In this document: positions 49,049 to 63,231 of the stretch, one piece after another
Layout: every line of letters begins with the position of its first letter
Numbering within the stretch: position 1 is the stretch's first letter
Source: Peromyscus leucopus
Taxonomy: Eukaryota; Chordata; Mammalia; Rodentia; Cricetidae
Assembly: GCF_004664715.2 (NCBI RefSeq)
Contig: NC_051068.1
Span: 129,352,716-129,416,715, forward strand
Length of the DNA stretch: 64,000 nucleotides
Direction: 5' to 3'
Notes under the pieces: model-generated
Seen by the model: only the letters and a program-made list of their open reading frames with translations
Told to the model about the DNA's origin: nothing
Databases searched by the model: none
Translations under genes and position numbers: made by a program

Positions 49049-51193
49049 GATGCAATTACTTGCCTTTTCATACTTGGTAGTGAATTGTCTCCACTGAAGC
49101 TTCCCTGTGTGCAGGCAGCTGCCAGGACCATGTCTGTGTTCCACACCTGAGTCTTCACTTCTTTTCAAGAGCTTAGAACTTGGCCTCTGCATTTATTTAC
49201 TGGGAAGAAATCTGCTTAAATGCCTTTCATTATCTTGGCATTAGACCCTGATTTAAGGCTCAGTTCAGGACAGATTATTTCCTCAGAAATACTGAGGGCA
49301 TTTTTTATAGGAATTGATTGAAAGTTGCTTTTCTGTGCAGCCTTGATGGATGCATTCACCTTATTGACATTTGGAAAAGGGAAGCCACAGGAACTCAAAG
49401 GTTAAGTCCTTGAAACTGTGATTGCCTGGAAGGCCTCTGCACATGAGAGCCTTACTTGAGGACAGGATGGAAAGTGAATATAAGAGATAAGAAAATGTTG
49501 TCATTAGCAAGAGGACTCCAGTCTCTGCTTGTTTATGTCGCACTTACCTAAAAAGGATTTTACATTGTGCTGAAAGCTAAGAGCAGAGTTGTATTTTCTC
49601 TGCCAACAGACTTGTTACCATGGGAACTGATGCAGGAAAATGAAAAATATGACAGTGAGGAATTAGATTGGAAAATAAAATGATAGGGAGTTGATTTCTA
49701 CATTGCTGTTTAAGCCTTTGAGATTTAAAGAAAGTGTTTCTCATTTGATGACATCAATGAAAATGGCCAGAATGACCTAGCAGTTAATAGTCCCAAGGCA
49801 GATGCAGGAAGAAATGAGAAAGTAGCAAGCTTGTTTGTTAAAGGAACTCTGTAAAACCTAGTTCCATCCCTGATAAGTTAAGCTTTTTAGCCCCTATGTG
49901 AACTGTGTGGGTAAACAGGCAACATGCAAAAGACTAACTCAAACCCAGGCATACCACCTGACAGGATTATTGCATACCTCATGTTATTGCTTGAAGCAGC
50001 CTCTCAAGAATTCAAAATCAAAGGCCAAAGAACAACAACAAAAGCCATGATTTACAAATTCCTCTCCCCTCCCCCACGGCCAGGCAACCACCCATAAGTA
50101 ACTGAAGATTTAGTTTCTCACAGAAATAAGTATTTCTCTTCACTTGATCAAAGCCTCCCTGAATAACTTCTGGTGGTGTCAACTTTAAGCCAGACAGAGG
50201 ACCTTGGAAAGTTGGCAGTGAGGACCTACCTAGCAGTTTCAACCCTGTTATGAGGGAGGTGGATATGTGTCTGTGCTCCTGGGAGCCCCCTCTTTGTCCT
50301 TCCAGCTAACCAAAAGGCTATTTTTCACAAGCTTTAGCTGGGCCTGATCCTGAAATGTACTGTGAGATGTAGGATGGCCCAAGGGATGACTCAGACGCTC
50401 TCCTGAGGGCTAATTTCCAAATCTTTCACTTGCCCTCACCTGGGGTGACCTTTCAAATACCCAGGACAAAACTGACATCCAGCAGGCATGAAGTCAGGAC
50501 AGTCAAGAGCTAAGCCATGGTCACACAGTTAGTGTCTAACAGCAAATCAACATTCTGGGATCCATTTCTCTAGAAGCCATGATTACCAGTGACTTCCTGA
50601 CCTGTTTGTTAGAGCTCCTCTCTGAAGCCTTTGGCAGTGTTCAGAGTCCTTCAGAGAGTTCTGAAATCTATGAGGGACCCAGACACTCAGGATGGTAAAC
50701 AGGCTGGAGCATGAAGCCTGGTATATGCAGACTATATTTCTTATACTAATATCCAATGAAGGTCAGGATTGAATAATCTGATGAGGGACTTATCCTGACA
50801 GCCCCATGTCTTTAGAAATAGCTCTGCTATTTCTAAAGGCAGTAGGCAGATCTCTTCTGAGAGAGGCAAGCATGTCATGAGATCTTCAGAAGTAGCTATG
50901 AAGTTGGCACAATGAATAGATTGCTGCTTCTATTCATGTATGGTGTCTAAAATCAGTTCATGTCTAGAGGAAGATTAGTTGGTGATGATTAAACTGAAGA
51001 ATAACTAGCTTCAAAAGCTTTACCTGACTCTTGTAGTAGCTCATTCTTTAGGCAAACTTCAGCCCTTCTGAGAGGCTACCCATCTACTGTATATAGTAAT
51101 TTTACCACATCCATCCCACAGACAAGAGTTCCATCATATTAGAACTGCTGTAATGTGCTAAGAACTAAACTTCTACTCCACCTTCTTTTGCAG

Positions 51194-51515
51194 GTGTGTT
51201 TGCTTGTGTTTGAGTGCATGTGTGTGTGTGTTGGGCATGTGTGCACATGTGTGCATGTGCCTGTGGAGGTCCAAAGTTATTGTCAGATATCTTCCTCCAT
51301 CACTCTCCGTCTTATATACAGGACAGGGCCTTCCACTTGAAGCCCGAGCTAATCAGCTAGCCAGCTTGCCCTGGGGCTCACTTGTCTCTACCGTCTGAGT
51401 CAGGATGACAGGAGGCTTCCATGCCTGCCCAGAGTTTGCTGTGTTCTGAGGGTCCTGACTCAGGCCCCCATATTTGCTCGGTAAACTCTACCTACTCAGT
51501 CACCTCCCAAACTCC
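51194..51515 (-). mobile_element. B3-like SINE, GT-rich
   Basis: GTGT/GCATGT-rich tract at 51220-51260 then cctgtggaggtccaaagtta; ends near actcagtcacctccc. Diverged. Confidence 0.45.
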
Positions 51516-51925
51516 TATTCTGTTTTTTTTTTTTAAACATTTGATTTATTCTTTCCGTTTCTTCATGTGGGTGTTTAAGATTCTCTGTTATGTCTTGTAT
51601 CTTAGTGTGGCAGACATGACTTGCAGTTTTTGATCATTTGTAATGCAGCACTATGCCAATGAGAAAGAACCAGTCTCCTGAGCTATTTATTGCTTTTCAT
51701 TGCCACAAACATTTGGGAATTTGAAAAACTGACTTAAGAGTGGAATGACAATGTCTATGGGGCAGGCACTATTGACTTTCTAGACTTTCTACAAGTGGGC
51801 TTTCCATACTGGCCAACACACCTGTAAGGTGTTTCGGTGCTTCCCTACCTGGGTATCTGTCATGCTCAAAGTGGCACCTGGAGGTCAGGAAATAACTCAA
51901 GTATTTTCAAATCACACTCATTTTC

Positions 51926-52032
51926 TTATTATTTATTTATTTATTTATTTATTTTGAGACAGGGTATCTCTGTGTAGCTATCCAGCAACTCTCTCTGTAG
52001 ACCAGGTTGGCCTTGACTCAGATCTGCCTGCA
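51926..52032 (-). mobile_element. B1 SINE fragment with ATTT tract
   Basis: (ATTT)n at 51926-51953 then gagacagggtatctctgtgt, tgtagaccaggttggccttg. Confidence 0.7.
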
Positions 52033-52977
52033 CAATCTCATTTTCAAATGCAGTTATGCTGCATGTTTCTACTAAACATTTTCTAATTTAATGTGCAGAT
52101 TCACTAAGTCCCATCAAGGGTAGCTGTGCCGCCATACCTGAATGCTTACTGATTATATCTGTGCTGTCCCAAACCCAGACTAATCTTAAGGGGTGTGGGG
52201 GCTCTAACTTTAACCTCATTGAACAAAGAAAACTAGTGTTTTGCTGAAAGCAAAAACCAAAAACAAAACATCACCTGTTCTTGCCATGTAATGCAATGGC
52301 AGGAGAGACTCCCCCATGGGAACCTGGGGAGATACTGCTTCTTAGGAGCTAATGTGGAGTTCACCTTGTAGTGACTTAGTGAATCTGTGCACTAATTAGA
52401 AAATGTTTAGATGCCCTAATCCTGCATTCTGACTTTGATCCCTGAGGGCAGACTCCCTGAAGGACTGAATCAAAAGGAGTGGCAAGTCAGGCCTGATGAC
52501 TCATTCTGGATGGTATTGCCTCAACTGTCTCCAGAGACTTGTCCTTTCTGGACAATAAACACAAATGAGAAATGGGAGCTGGCCTTCCAGAATGTTCCAT
52601 ATCCACATTGAATCAGTGAAGCTGAAAGGAATCTTTTGCTACTTTGTCAGAGTGAGAGAGACAGTGAGGATATATTTATTCTCTGCTCTCTCTTACATTT
52701 TTCTCAGACACAGCTGTTTGTTAGACTTCTTAAGCATTGTCTCCCTGTTTGACTGTTTCTTAATGGGAAAGGCTGGTACTTGTATGTTCAACTATTCCCA
52801 CAGTAGAGCTTTGAACATATGCCTCTGTTTATTGGATTTAATTGATAGGACAACAAGAAAAAGAAAGGCTTGAAAAATCATTGATAATTTTTTTTTAAAG
52901 TATTAATACTGCAGACTAGAAGCCTGTACTTATGATGGTCCAGAGGACTCTGGAGACAGTCTCTGCAGCACTTCTGT

Positions 52978-53045
52978 AGGGGCTGGGGTGCAGCTCAGGG
53001 GTGGGGCATCTGCATGTTCTGCAGGTACAGAACCCTAAACCACAG
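52978..53045 (+). mobile_element. ID/B4-like SINE fragment
   Basis: Sense: ggggctggggtgcagctcag, then ggtacagaaccctaaacc. Confidence 0.45.
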
Positions 53046-56000
53046 TAAACACGTCACTGAACTACATCTATTCACACTACAGGTTTGGAAGCATTCTCAA
53101 TAAGTAAGTAAATAAGAGTCTGTATTCTGGGAATATGGGAAAGCATGTGGGAATGTTTATGAAAATAATTTTGAAAAGGAAAACCAAAGTCATGCTTTCT
53201 TACTTTTGAGGTGTTTATGATGACTTAGGGCCCTAGATCCCACAGGCCCAGATTCTGTGGAGAAGTGTGGAAATGAAAACAAGGAGTACTAATTCTGAGA
53301 GGGACAGATGTGTGTGTGTGTGTTGGGGGGTGGTTGGAGGGGTTTGGTTCCCACATCTGACTTGTCTTGGGAGGCAGGCACAGAGATGTGAGTGAGTTTA
53401 GGCAGCAGCATCTGCAACTGTATAAAGCATCCATCAGGGTAGTGCTTGCTGGAGTCTCTCTTGGTCAGAAGAAATCTTCGAGATTCTATCAAGTGCAAAA
53501 TACTTATTGCCAAGTTGAACGATTCCACAGTAAGGCTGAAGAACTGCATGCAAATGCATTTACCAGCTGGTTTCAAACAAACAGGAGGAAAACTGGTCAA
53601 GACAGCTTACATGACAGTGTGGAGGAGGCTGAGACTTGCCAGCTGCCTGATGGTTTTCCCATTTTTAGAATTCTGCTTTAATGAACACCAATAAAGTGAA
53701 GCTTGCAGATCACACTCACTCACTTATCTCTCACAGGAGGTGACAAACTGGGACAGGTTAGGGAAGATGTTAGTGGCCCCTTAAGTTAATGACAGTTTTT
53801 CTTGCAGACTTCTCTTCCCACGCTGAGGCTACTCCATGAACCAACATGGGTAACTCCCATTCTGCACAGCTGAAAGCACAGCCCTGGGCCCTTCACACTG
53901 AGAGAGTGTTCACTTTGCATCAGAGCTGGCAGGCTAGAAAACTAAAGTAATGAGCCCTAACCGCCAAGGCAATCATAATCTCAGCATAAGTAAGGAATGT
54001 TGCTGACCGAGAGACTGTTCCAGGAATAAAACACTAAGATTACTATATGGACAAGTAAAAAATCAAACAAAATATTTAATGGTTTATACCAAAAACTGAG
54101 CGGTCGTACTGCACCAGATCCACAAGGGAGTCAAGGCTGCACTGGGGAGAGCGCTCGGAGCTTACGGGCAGCCTCTGCATTGTCCCAAAGTTCTTCCCAG
54201 TTTTCATTCTCCTGTTTATTTCTACAACCAAACTGATCTTTAGAAGCCCGTGAAAGTCTGAAAGGAGGATAATGGTGAAATAGAGAAGAAAGCCAAATGT
54301 TTTCCAAAAGAAGAGGCCCAGTGGCTTGCTGGTGAGTAACACTGCTCAAGTCCAGGCTGGCTCAGGGTGCTTTGCCTCCTGAGAGAAGCTGAAGCTAGCA
54401 TGGTGAGCCTACCTGAGTGGTGCCATAAAACCAGCAGGCTTGAGGTCACAGCGATTATTCCCCAGCCCCCTAAGGAGGCTGACCAGAATCTGCTAAGAGC
54501 TCACTGTAGGAGCTGGTGACCTTGTGGCCAGAAGAAAGTTTCCTTTAGAGAAAAACACCAGGATTTAATGTTTTAATAAGCTTCAGGAAAGAACATCCTG
54601 TCTTCTGATTTCTTTTGCTGGAAGAGGACCAGATTAAGTGTCTGTGGAGGGAGTCTGAAGCCCACTGGGGAGGGTTTTGATGGGATCATCACAGTAGAAG
54701 TCCGGGCAGATGGTGAAGACACCCTTAACTTAAATGTGATTTCTTTCACCAGGACCCAGCCATCAGAGGCCCTGAGACTCTAAATATCTCAGAATCACAG
54801 CATGTCACCAAGGTGGCCAAGATTCTGCTTTCAATACATGGATATTCTGACTGAAAGAGTCTGGGGGTGGGTTTACCTAGCTAGGCCTTTCTTGGAACCC
54901 AATTTTCACGTTATGAGATGCTTTTTAAAATGCATTCTTTATGTAATAAACTCCATTTATAATGTTATGCTAATACATGTGTACATGTATAAGGTGAAAG
55001 GTGAGTTTATAGAGGAGAGTTACCACCAGATGTCAGCTGGAAATGTACATTCAAGCAGGACCATGATTAGTATTTCATAAGAGAGACCATTCAGGCAAAC
55101 TTGATTCCTGAAGCTTAAGTTTTGGAGAGATAATTTCCAAAATAAATTATGATGATTTAAAGCAAATATATTGCCATGTCAACTAATGGGAGGTGTGGAT
55201 AAAATAAGGGAGATTAGCACAAAGTATCTGAAAGACTCAAGCAAGCTAGAGAAAAACTATGAAAGCAATGGATGTGCTTATTGAACTGTTAAGAAAGAAC
55301 AGAATTTCAGCACACACTGGGCCAAGGCTGAGAGAGATCTTCACTCTGGGGAGTTGATTCAACCTGAGCATTTTAGTACAAAAGATACACAATCCATTGG
55401 TGTCATTTAAGCTTAGAGCATAATCATAAATAAGACTCCATCTGCACAGAGACAAAAACCGTGAGTTTTTTGGGTGAAGACGTCTTCAGACTCTGGCATT
55501 AAGTCTAGGAAGACGCTCTCCACCTGGTGGTGATTCTTTGTAACTACATGTTCCTCAAGAAAAGTTCTGTGGGCATGTCAAAATGATTGCAAGGATAGAA
55601 AGTATCTCAGACTTGAAACCAGGAACTCAAACTGAGGAGCTTTGGGGGAAAAGCAACACATAATTTGTTCGTCCTCGGTTTTGTTGGTGGGTGGTGGTGA
55701 CACAAAGCTAAGAGAGGCCCCTTCTCTGGGAAGTTTGGATGATATGTTAGCTGTCCCTTCCAGATCCTCACTTGTCTCAGGAGTGATAGACACTTTCACT
55801 TCTCCACAGAGCTTTTTCCTGTGGCTGTAAGTGTCTTACACTGGCACTTACCTCAGAAAAATACCTTGCTGACTATGGGAACCTCATTTCTTCTCTGAAT
55901 TTCTTATGCCATTTTCATTTAGGGTATCCTGTATTCTTCTCATCTTCATATTGTAAAAAAAAAAAAAAAAAGCTTAATCTAACAACCTTCCTAGTCACAA

Positions 56001-57137
56001 TACAAGGTAGAAGGATCTTTATATTAAATGGGTCTAAGGGCAGCCTTAACCATATTCAGCCTTCACAGTCTCTTCACCAGGGCTTGAGAGCTATGGCCAG
56101 GATGGGGTTCTGGGCCTGGTGGTCTCATAGATGCTTAAAAACACAGCTTTTTTTTAGTTCAACACCATCCTTCATGTCTCTGGGATATTTCTGACAACTA
56201 AATGCATGATTTTTCCCCAGAAGAAACAAACTCCAAACTAATTAAAAGGATATAAAAATTTTTTCCCAACTGAACAACCAAGTCACTTAAATATTTTGGG
56301 CAATGCTGGAATCTTTAGAATATATAAAAAGCAAATGAAATCTAACTGCCGAACAGCACAAAGATTCTGAAGGCTTTGAAAAGAAATGGCAAGGAGAGGG
56401 GGAAATTTGGCATAGAAGACTTCCTAATCCCCAACAAAAGTGGGAATAATGAATCAACAGAGGAGACCAAAGGTAAAAGGTTCATCATTTAAGGTTACAC
56501 AGAGAAGCATCCGTCACCCACTTAAGTCATTATTTGTTAAGTATGTCACTCACTATGCTTGTGCCACTAAGAAAGGCTGAGGGATCGATGTGTTCTTCTG
56601 GGGATGCTGTCTGTCTATCCCTCTTTCTCAAAGGAGCTTCAACTCGACAGAACACAGACCGAGCAGCACAGGGTTCAGGTTGAGTGAGGACTACACCATG
56701 TTGGTGGCACTGACAGTTTCCCCATTAGGATTACAGAAGGCTTCATGGTCGCTGTGCCAAGTAGGCAGGACCCTGAAGACTGAATATGATTTTGGTAACT
56801 TGGGAAGGAGGCTAGGAGAGGAAGCTTGCCAGCAAAGAGCCAGTGTGTGCAAAGGCAGTGAAGCACTGGGGCACACAGAAGGCAGGAGCCTTACCCAGTC
56901 TGGGTCAGGCAGGGAAGAGAAACAGGCCGTTCCTACAACCAGAGGCCCCAGCTCTCCTGGGAAGGACAGATGGTTGGTTTGATGTGTAGATATGCACAAT
57001 CCAACAGCATACAAGGAGCTTGATCATGGGATGGGCTAAACAGCAGGCCAGGTCGTGACAGTATTCTTAAGTTCACAGGGGAATACATAGGTCTGAAAGG
57101 TGGTCAGTTGGATGTTGACCCCTGTAAACTGCATTTT

Positions 57138-57297
57138 TAAAAAAATTATTATTATTATTGAGCTAGGGTCTCACTATGTAGTCCTGGCTGTCCTGGAACT
57201 CACTATGTAGACCAGGTTGGCCTTGATCTCACAGAGACCCACCTGGCTCTGCCTCCCAAGTGCTGGGATCAAAGGTGTGTGCCACTACACTCAGCTA
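57138..57297 (-). mobile_element. B1 SINE
   Basis: Antisense: ctagggtctcactatgtagt, ctgcctcccaagtgctggga, tcaaaggtgtgtgccac. Confidence 0.85.
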
Positions 57298-58668
57298 TTC
57301 ACTGCCTTTCTGAGTCGATAATTCTAAAACTGGACACAGAAAGTATGTCCTAGAAGCAGTGGACACAGGAAGGACCCCCCCCCCTCTCCCCGTGTCTGTT
57401 AAGATGTTAACATCCACTGATGCCAGAACATGGAGCTGAGCGCTGGGCCAGACTGAGGGACAGTAGTCTTCATGACAACCCTTGTTTTCTTTCATGCTAA
57501 CAAACTGACAAAAACATGGTGCTTCTTCCAAAATCCAAGAGATTCTGGGTTCTGTTTCCCATGTCCAAAAATATTTTCAATCTGTCCATGACCAGTCTGT
57601 TAGACGGTTCTCTAAGTTCCAACAAACACTTGAAATAGCCTCCCAGTAGCCCTAGGACCTGGTAGGGAGACATAAGGATAGCTACAACTGAAGTACTGTT
57701 CCAACCTGGGCAGAGTGGATGCCATCAGCCATGGGATGGGGTAAGGGCAGAGATAGAGCACTCACCAGACTGTCTCATTCCATCTGCAACTTCTTTTTCC
57801 ACTCAACTATGACATTCAGTGCAGAGGAGAGGCTGTGCTATGTCCCTATCAGGCCTGATGCATAGTGGCGCTCAGCAGATATTTATCATAAAATTTATAA
57901 TCATTGCACTTTATTTTTTTGTTACAATCTTCAATAATGTATCTCTAAATGCCTTGACTATATAATTTACCCTAGGCTTCAGAGATCAGCTAACCTATTG
58001 TGAAGGAAGTATATGAGTTTGCTATTGAAAACAAGACTCAATGTGAGCTATTTTCCTCTAGATGAGAGATGTCTGTCTGTCTGGTGGGATGTATCCTCAT
58101 CACTTTATTTTAAAACAGAAAAAAAAAACCCTACAAATAATATACTTGTTCAAAGTGGGAGAAAAACTTTCAAAGGAGGGAAATATTGAATGATCATTTT
58201 AAACACCTTTCCCCACCAAATCATATACAGATGGATATATACAAATGGTACAGCTTAAAAGATGAAACAGCCATTTTTTAATAAAGGAAGGGAAATTATG
58301 TTGGATTTGGAAACTCATGTATTGGGGTCTGGTCCATTGCTTCTGCTTTGGTCAGTTCTATATCAGTCAGTGTTAGAAAAAGAGCCACGGGATTTTATCA
58401 TTTTCTACATAAATGCTGCCTGAAATTTCCCAACTCTCTGTAGTGTTACCATGAACAAAGTCAAGCCAAAACAAGAGTATTTTTTGAATTTTTGGAAGAA
58501 AGGGTGTATCTCAGATCTCTCTCCTGGCTATTTGTACAGACTGGTAACAGACCCTCTCACTTTTAATTCTGTGCCCTACTTAGGGAATGTTTCAGAATCC
58601 ATCTGCAGAACCCAGGCAGTCAAGATGCTCCAAAAGTTAAAACCATCAGTTCTTATGTCCTCCTCCGC

Positions 58669-58675
<7 letters not shown>

Positions 58676-58706
<31 letters not shown>
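58676..58706 (+). repeat. Long poly(A) run
   Basis: About 30 A with no recognisable SINE body on its left. It may be a bare microsatellite or the tail of an unrecognised retroposon. Confidence 0.85.
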
Positions 58707-58707
<1 letters not shown>

Positions 58708-61149
58708 GGCTTCTAGGAAAATCAAGACAGTCACATAGTGAGAAAGCAAGGGAACCCAGGTTCCTCTGTTTTCACTGTTGGTTTTAAAATAAGCTCTTAA
58801 AGTGGTCTTTCCTCTTCATTGTTCCAGAACTCTCAAATTCTTTGGGATGGAAGGCAGGAGTTTCTGTCCTCACAGGAGAGTGTTTCTGGATAATTTCCTC
58901 ACAGTGTTAAAGGTTGGGAAAACTAGGAGGTGCCCCAGTATGCATACAAGCAGCTCAGAGAAAGTCCCTCACTATGGCAAATACCTAACACTTAGAATAG
59001 AGAAGCAAACAGTAGAAATAAACGCGGAAGTGGAAACATGGCTTTGTTAAGGCACTGACACCCTCACACCTTTGTGCATGAGCTGTTTGCTGCTGTCAGT
59101 GGTGTGGTAAGCACTGACTTTTCCCCTAGGAGACTTCCTCTCAAACAGTGGGGGAAGCCCTCAGCTGATATTCTGGGTCTTCTGGCAGCTAGAGCTTTGG
59201 AGGCTATATGTGTTTGCCTTGGTGGGATGGAAACATACACCTACCTCCTTTGAACAGCATGGGTGGGTAGGGCATGAGTCTACAGAAGGACAACAGCCAT
59301 GAGAGGAGACCAGCTTTGCATGCTAGAAGCAGAAATGTCCCCAGATGTGCCAGAGCAGAATTGAAAACAAGGTTGTATCTGCCTTAGTCTTGTCCATGGG
59401 TGTCATGGGAAACTCACTGCATACTGTAGACTAAAATGGAGCTAGACAGACATGCAGGAGAGCCAACAACCGTGTGTGTTCCACAGAACACACCCAATTA
59501 CCCTCAGCCCACATTCTATTTGGGAGACATAGCATGTTTTCAGGGGATCCAGGCTCATGTTCCAAGCCAGGGCAGAATGCCTCTCCCAGGATTGCTAAGG
59601 AAAAAAGTTGTGTAAGTAATCTTGAATCTAGAAAATCCACCAAAGTCCTAGTTGGTCAGGAAGCTGCACCCATGGTGGAAAGTGGGTACATGACTCACTG
59701 GTGTTTGAACATTTGGTTAAGCCATAGAAAGAAGTATTTGTGCCACGGGGCTTTTGCTGGCCCCTCGGTGCTGCTTGTCTTGTACTGAAGGGCCTATCTT
59801 AACTGACTGAACTTCATTATTTTCCTAACTTGTTACTTTTTACTGATCTAGTGTTCCAGTGAATCTGTGGGTAGGTTGCCATTTCATGGAACAGTCAGAC
59901 ATGTTAAGACTAAATTCACTAATGGCTCAGGTGGCAGTCTGATACCAAAATGAATTTTGATCTGATTAGGTCATATTCTTGTTTCTCCACAAGAATGCAT
60001 TCATTGGAATAGACATTTTCAATCTTCCTGCCAATGAGAAGCAGAAAATGGTGATGGACAACTCAAGTCCTGTAGAAAGAAAGGTTGAGAAGAACACTGT
60101 TTTCCAAGCTTTTACACTGAGGTATGCACTCTTGGCAGGTTTTATGACTAACAATTAATCGTTTCTGAGTTTCTCCATCTAATAGTTCGGGAAATTTGGA
60201 AAATTTTCTCTTGATATTTGAATATATAATCAAAAGTCCTTCATCATTTTCTGTCCTCTACCTCTCTCTCTACCCCACACATGGTAAGTAGCTCCACCCC
60301 ACTTTAGAGAGTGACAGCAGTGCTTGGCATGCGCTCCTCTCTGAAAACAAGTCAGGGTGGTTCCCAGTCCTGATCCGGGGGTGATCTCTGTGGAGGTGGG
60401 GAGCCCGGACAGCATTGGCTCCAAGTCAGCAGGACTCATGTGTTTGGTGGCTTCTGTTGCCTGGTGGAGTCACCTTAATAAAGTGTTTATGACAAAGTAC
60501 TGTATGCCTGGTGAGAAGTTTTGAAAATTGTCCCTTTTATATTTATCTGGCAGAACCCACAGATTCTGGCTACTAATTGTTAGTGTTTGTCCTTTCCATC
60601 TCTAATGTCTCCAGCCTACTCTCCACACCACTCTATTGATCCATGTCTGTAAGCAGCTTCCTCAGCAGGAAGATCCAGGACCACCAAGAGGTAGAGATTT
60701 CATGGTGCCACTGAGAACTCACTCCTTTGTGTTGCAGATTTTTCCTTTTCTTTCTTTCCCTTTTAACACTCTTAGCTTCTATGTTTGATGTTAACATGAA
60801 CCAGTTTCAGGTAGCAAGTTAGTTACTCAAAAATAAAAATACCCCCAGATCAATGAATTACTGGCTTGGGCCATCTTTAAAATCAACGAGGAGCCCCTCC
60901 CCCAACCACAAGTGATTCCACTGAGTTAACCTAAAACACCTGGAATATATCCACATTTTCTCCAAGAGGTCAGGAGTCCCTTTTTTCTTTCCCTATTACT
61001 GAGCTTCACAGAAGGAAGTGTCAAAGCAAGGCCTCTGACAATGTTGTCCATCAAGGAAGGGTCACCACCTCTCAGCTGATGGCCTCAGGAGCACCTGATG
61101 CTTCTACAAAAGAAAGCACCTGGAAAGCCCTGCATCTGGCTGCCTCCTG

Positions 61150-61302
61150 CTTTCTGCCTACATGTGTCCCTGCAGTCCAGAAGAGGGCACCAGGTCTTAT
61201 TACAGGTGGTTGAGAGCCACCATGTGGTTGCTGGGAATTGAACTCAGGACCTCTGGAAGAGCAGCCAGTGCTCTTAACCACTGAGCCATCTCTCCAGCCC
61301 CT
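61150..61302 (-). mobile_element. B2 SINE
   Basis: Antisense, well preserved: ggtggttgagagccaccatg, ctgggaattgaactcaggac, gtgctcttaaccactgagcc, catctctccagcccc. Confidence 0.88.
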
Positions 61303-61309
61303 CTTCCTG

Positions 61310-63231
61310 CTTTCAGGTAGAAGGCCACACAGCCCTGATGGGTGCTTTCTGGATGTTTCAAGCTGCCATACTATGTTCTGAGCTTGGCTGGTTTCTTTTG
61401 ACTAAGACTGAGCCTAGAACATCTGCTACGGTGATGTGCCATGAGCTTTTGAAACCGAAAATTAGGGTTTGAAAGACACTTTTCATTAGATGCTTTCAAT
61501 GTATGAAAATGCACTTAAAGGCTGCTTCTGTGTAATATGCCAAAAAGGTCAATCTCAAATCAGTAGCTAATTGTCAAAGCCATAAAACCACGGTATCGTG
61601 CCATCCTGACATAAATCAACACAAAAACTAGTGCACCGCCTGTAAATGAAGTTGCATTTGTCTCCAAGTGACAAATTCTATGCCAAAACACCACTGTACT
61701 TATAATAAGTGGCACTCATTTTAATAGATCCTACAAAAATACAATATTTTCAATGTCCCCATAAAACATAAACTTACAAATATTATCCTCAGAGCTCTGG
61801 TGACATCCACATGTGATTGCATTGTAAAATTTCAAACACTAGCATGTGAGATAAATTTGCTATATAAAAAGTGGTGTAGGTATATGAGGGAATGTGTGCA
61901 ACTAATTATGGAAAGTCGACCTGAAATTTCAAATTAATATTTTAATCAAATTAATGACTACTATAAAAAGAAATACTTTAAAGGATTATAAAACATATTT
62001 TGAATTTTCACAAAGGGAAACACAATGTAAAAGTACATTAGGCTTTTTTCACTCTCTGTATGATTGCATTCATGTTTATGTTTCTTGAAACTTTTTTTGA
62101 AGAAAAAAATTTGTCTATTTCTGTCTACAAAAAAAAAAACAGGCATTAAGATTCATGATACTAGCAGACCACAGCTCTGAGAAATTATATCTGAAGTTCC
62201 ATATTTCAACACCAAGGTTTTGAAATCACCCACCATGGCTTTCTAACAAGTCTCTCTCTATAATAAAAGTTATCAATTCCCAAAGTTCATTGAAAATGAT
62301 TTAAAAGTAGCAAATTAAATAAAGCAGCACACGGATAAGTTCCACATTTACAGTAAGGGAATCACAGGGACCACAGTTTATAGTCGACATAACCCCGAGG
62401 AAACAGAACATTAAAGCATTAAGCCTTCCCCGCCACTCCTCACTCACTGCTTCTGGCTGTGGTAAAGAACCTGGTCTGCAGCAGCCTGTGGTCTGTCTCT
62501 GAAGTCTGCTTGTGTCCTTTTAATTAGCTAAAGGCATTAAACAGATTTACCTTCTCCAATTTTTACTCAGGTCCCAGAGATTAATGGATAATTTATGAAC
62601 TATTTCACTCTGCGTGGGAATTTAGCAAATGGTTGTGGAACCAAATATAAATACCTTATACTTTATGTACAGTTGCTTCCATAAGGCGTAATCATGTAAT
62701 TTTTATTGAAAAAGATTCAATATAGTAAAGTCTTATTTTAAGATATATTTTCTTTCTCAATCCAAGATGTTTACGAAAATATCATTTTTCTATATTCTTT
62801 TTTGTATATATGCCAACATATACCTTGTGCTAGAAATACTTTATGGGGATTACAATTCTTTATATACAACTTTTGAGGCAGTATTTCTGATGGAGAGCAG
62901 AATTTGTAAAGAGCTTGTGTGTGCTTCCGTGCTCCGAAATGATAGGAAATCCACTTTTAGAAGACAACTTATTTGATTAAAAAACAAAAACAGAAACAAA
63001 ACCGCACCAATGTACAGCCAGAGGCTGCCGCTGGAACTGATACAGAACCGCGCATGAACGCCATGTTTATAGGTAACATTTTTCAGGGTAGTCAAGGCTA
63101 ACGTACAATATTATACACCTGGCACTGGTGTTTGCCATTGGTCCAGCAACTGGCAAAATTTGTTTCTATGTATAAATTTAATTTTGAACATTAGCTCTGG
63201 CCTGACATATCTTCACTATTTATAAAAACAT
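61310..63231 (-). other. LRRC7: Repeat-free AT-rich sequence after the LRRC7 stop, probable proximal 3' UTR
   Basis: Nearly 2 kb without a recognisable SINE directly follows the minus-strand stop codon; such clearing is typical of transcribed, constrained UTR. A minus-strand AATAAA (TTTATT at 62702-62707), about 530 nt after the stop, is a candidate proximal poly(A) signal. Confidence 0.5.

Larger units (their letters stand above)
46247..61150. other. Non-coding interval between LRRC40 and LRRC7, possible distal LRRC7 3' UTR
   Basis: No coding exon is recognised. Repeats are sparse compared with the LRRC40 introns. 46270-48900, 49050-51190, 52050-57130 and 57300-61150 contain almost none, apart from poly(A) runs at 55957-55972 and about 58676-58706. 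Long brain 3' UTRs are common, and this interval lies downstream of LRRC7, so extended LRRC7 transcription is plausible but unproven. Frames of 170 codons (47463-47975) and 130 codons (56590-56982) show no domain and are judged chance. Confidence 0.4.

Noticed and set aside
56590..57014. 130-codon plus-strand and 107-codon minus-strand overlapping frames
   Set aside because: Both strands are open over the same span, no domain or codon pattern; consistent with chance.
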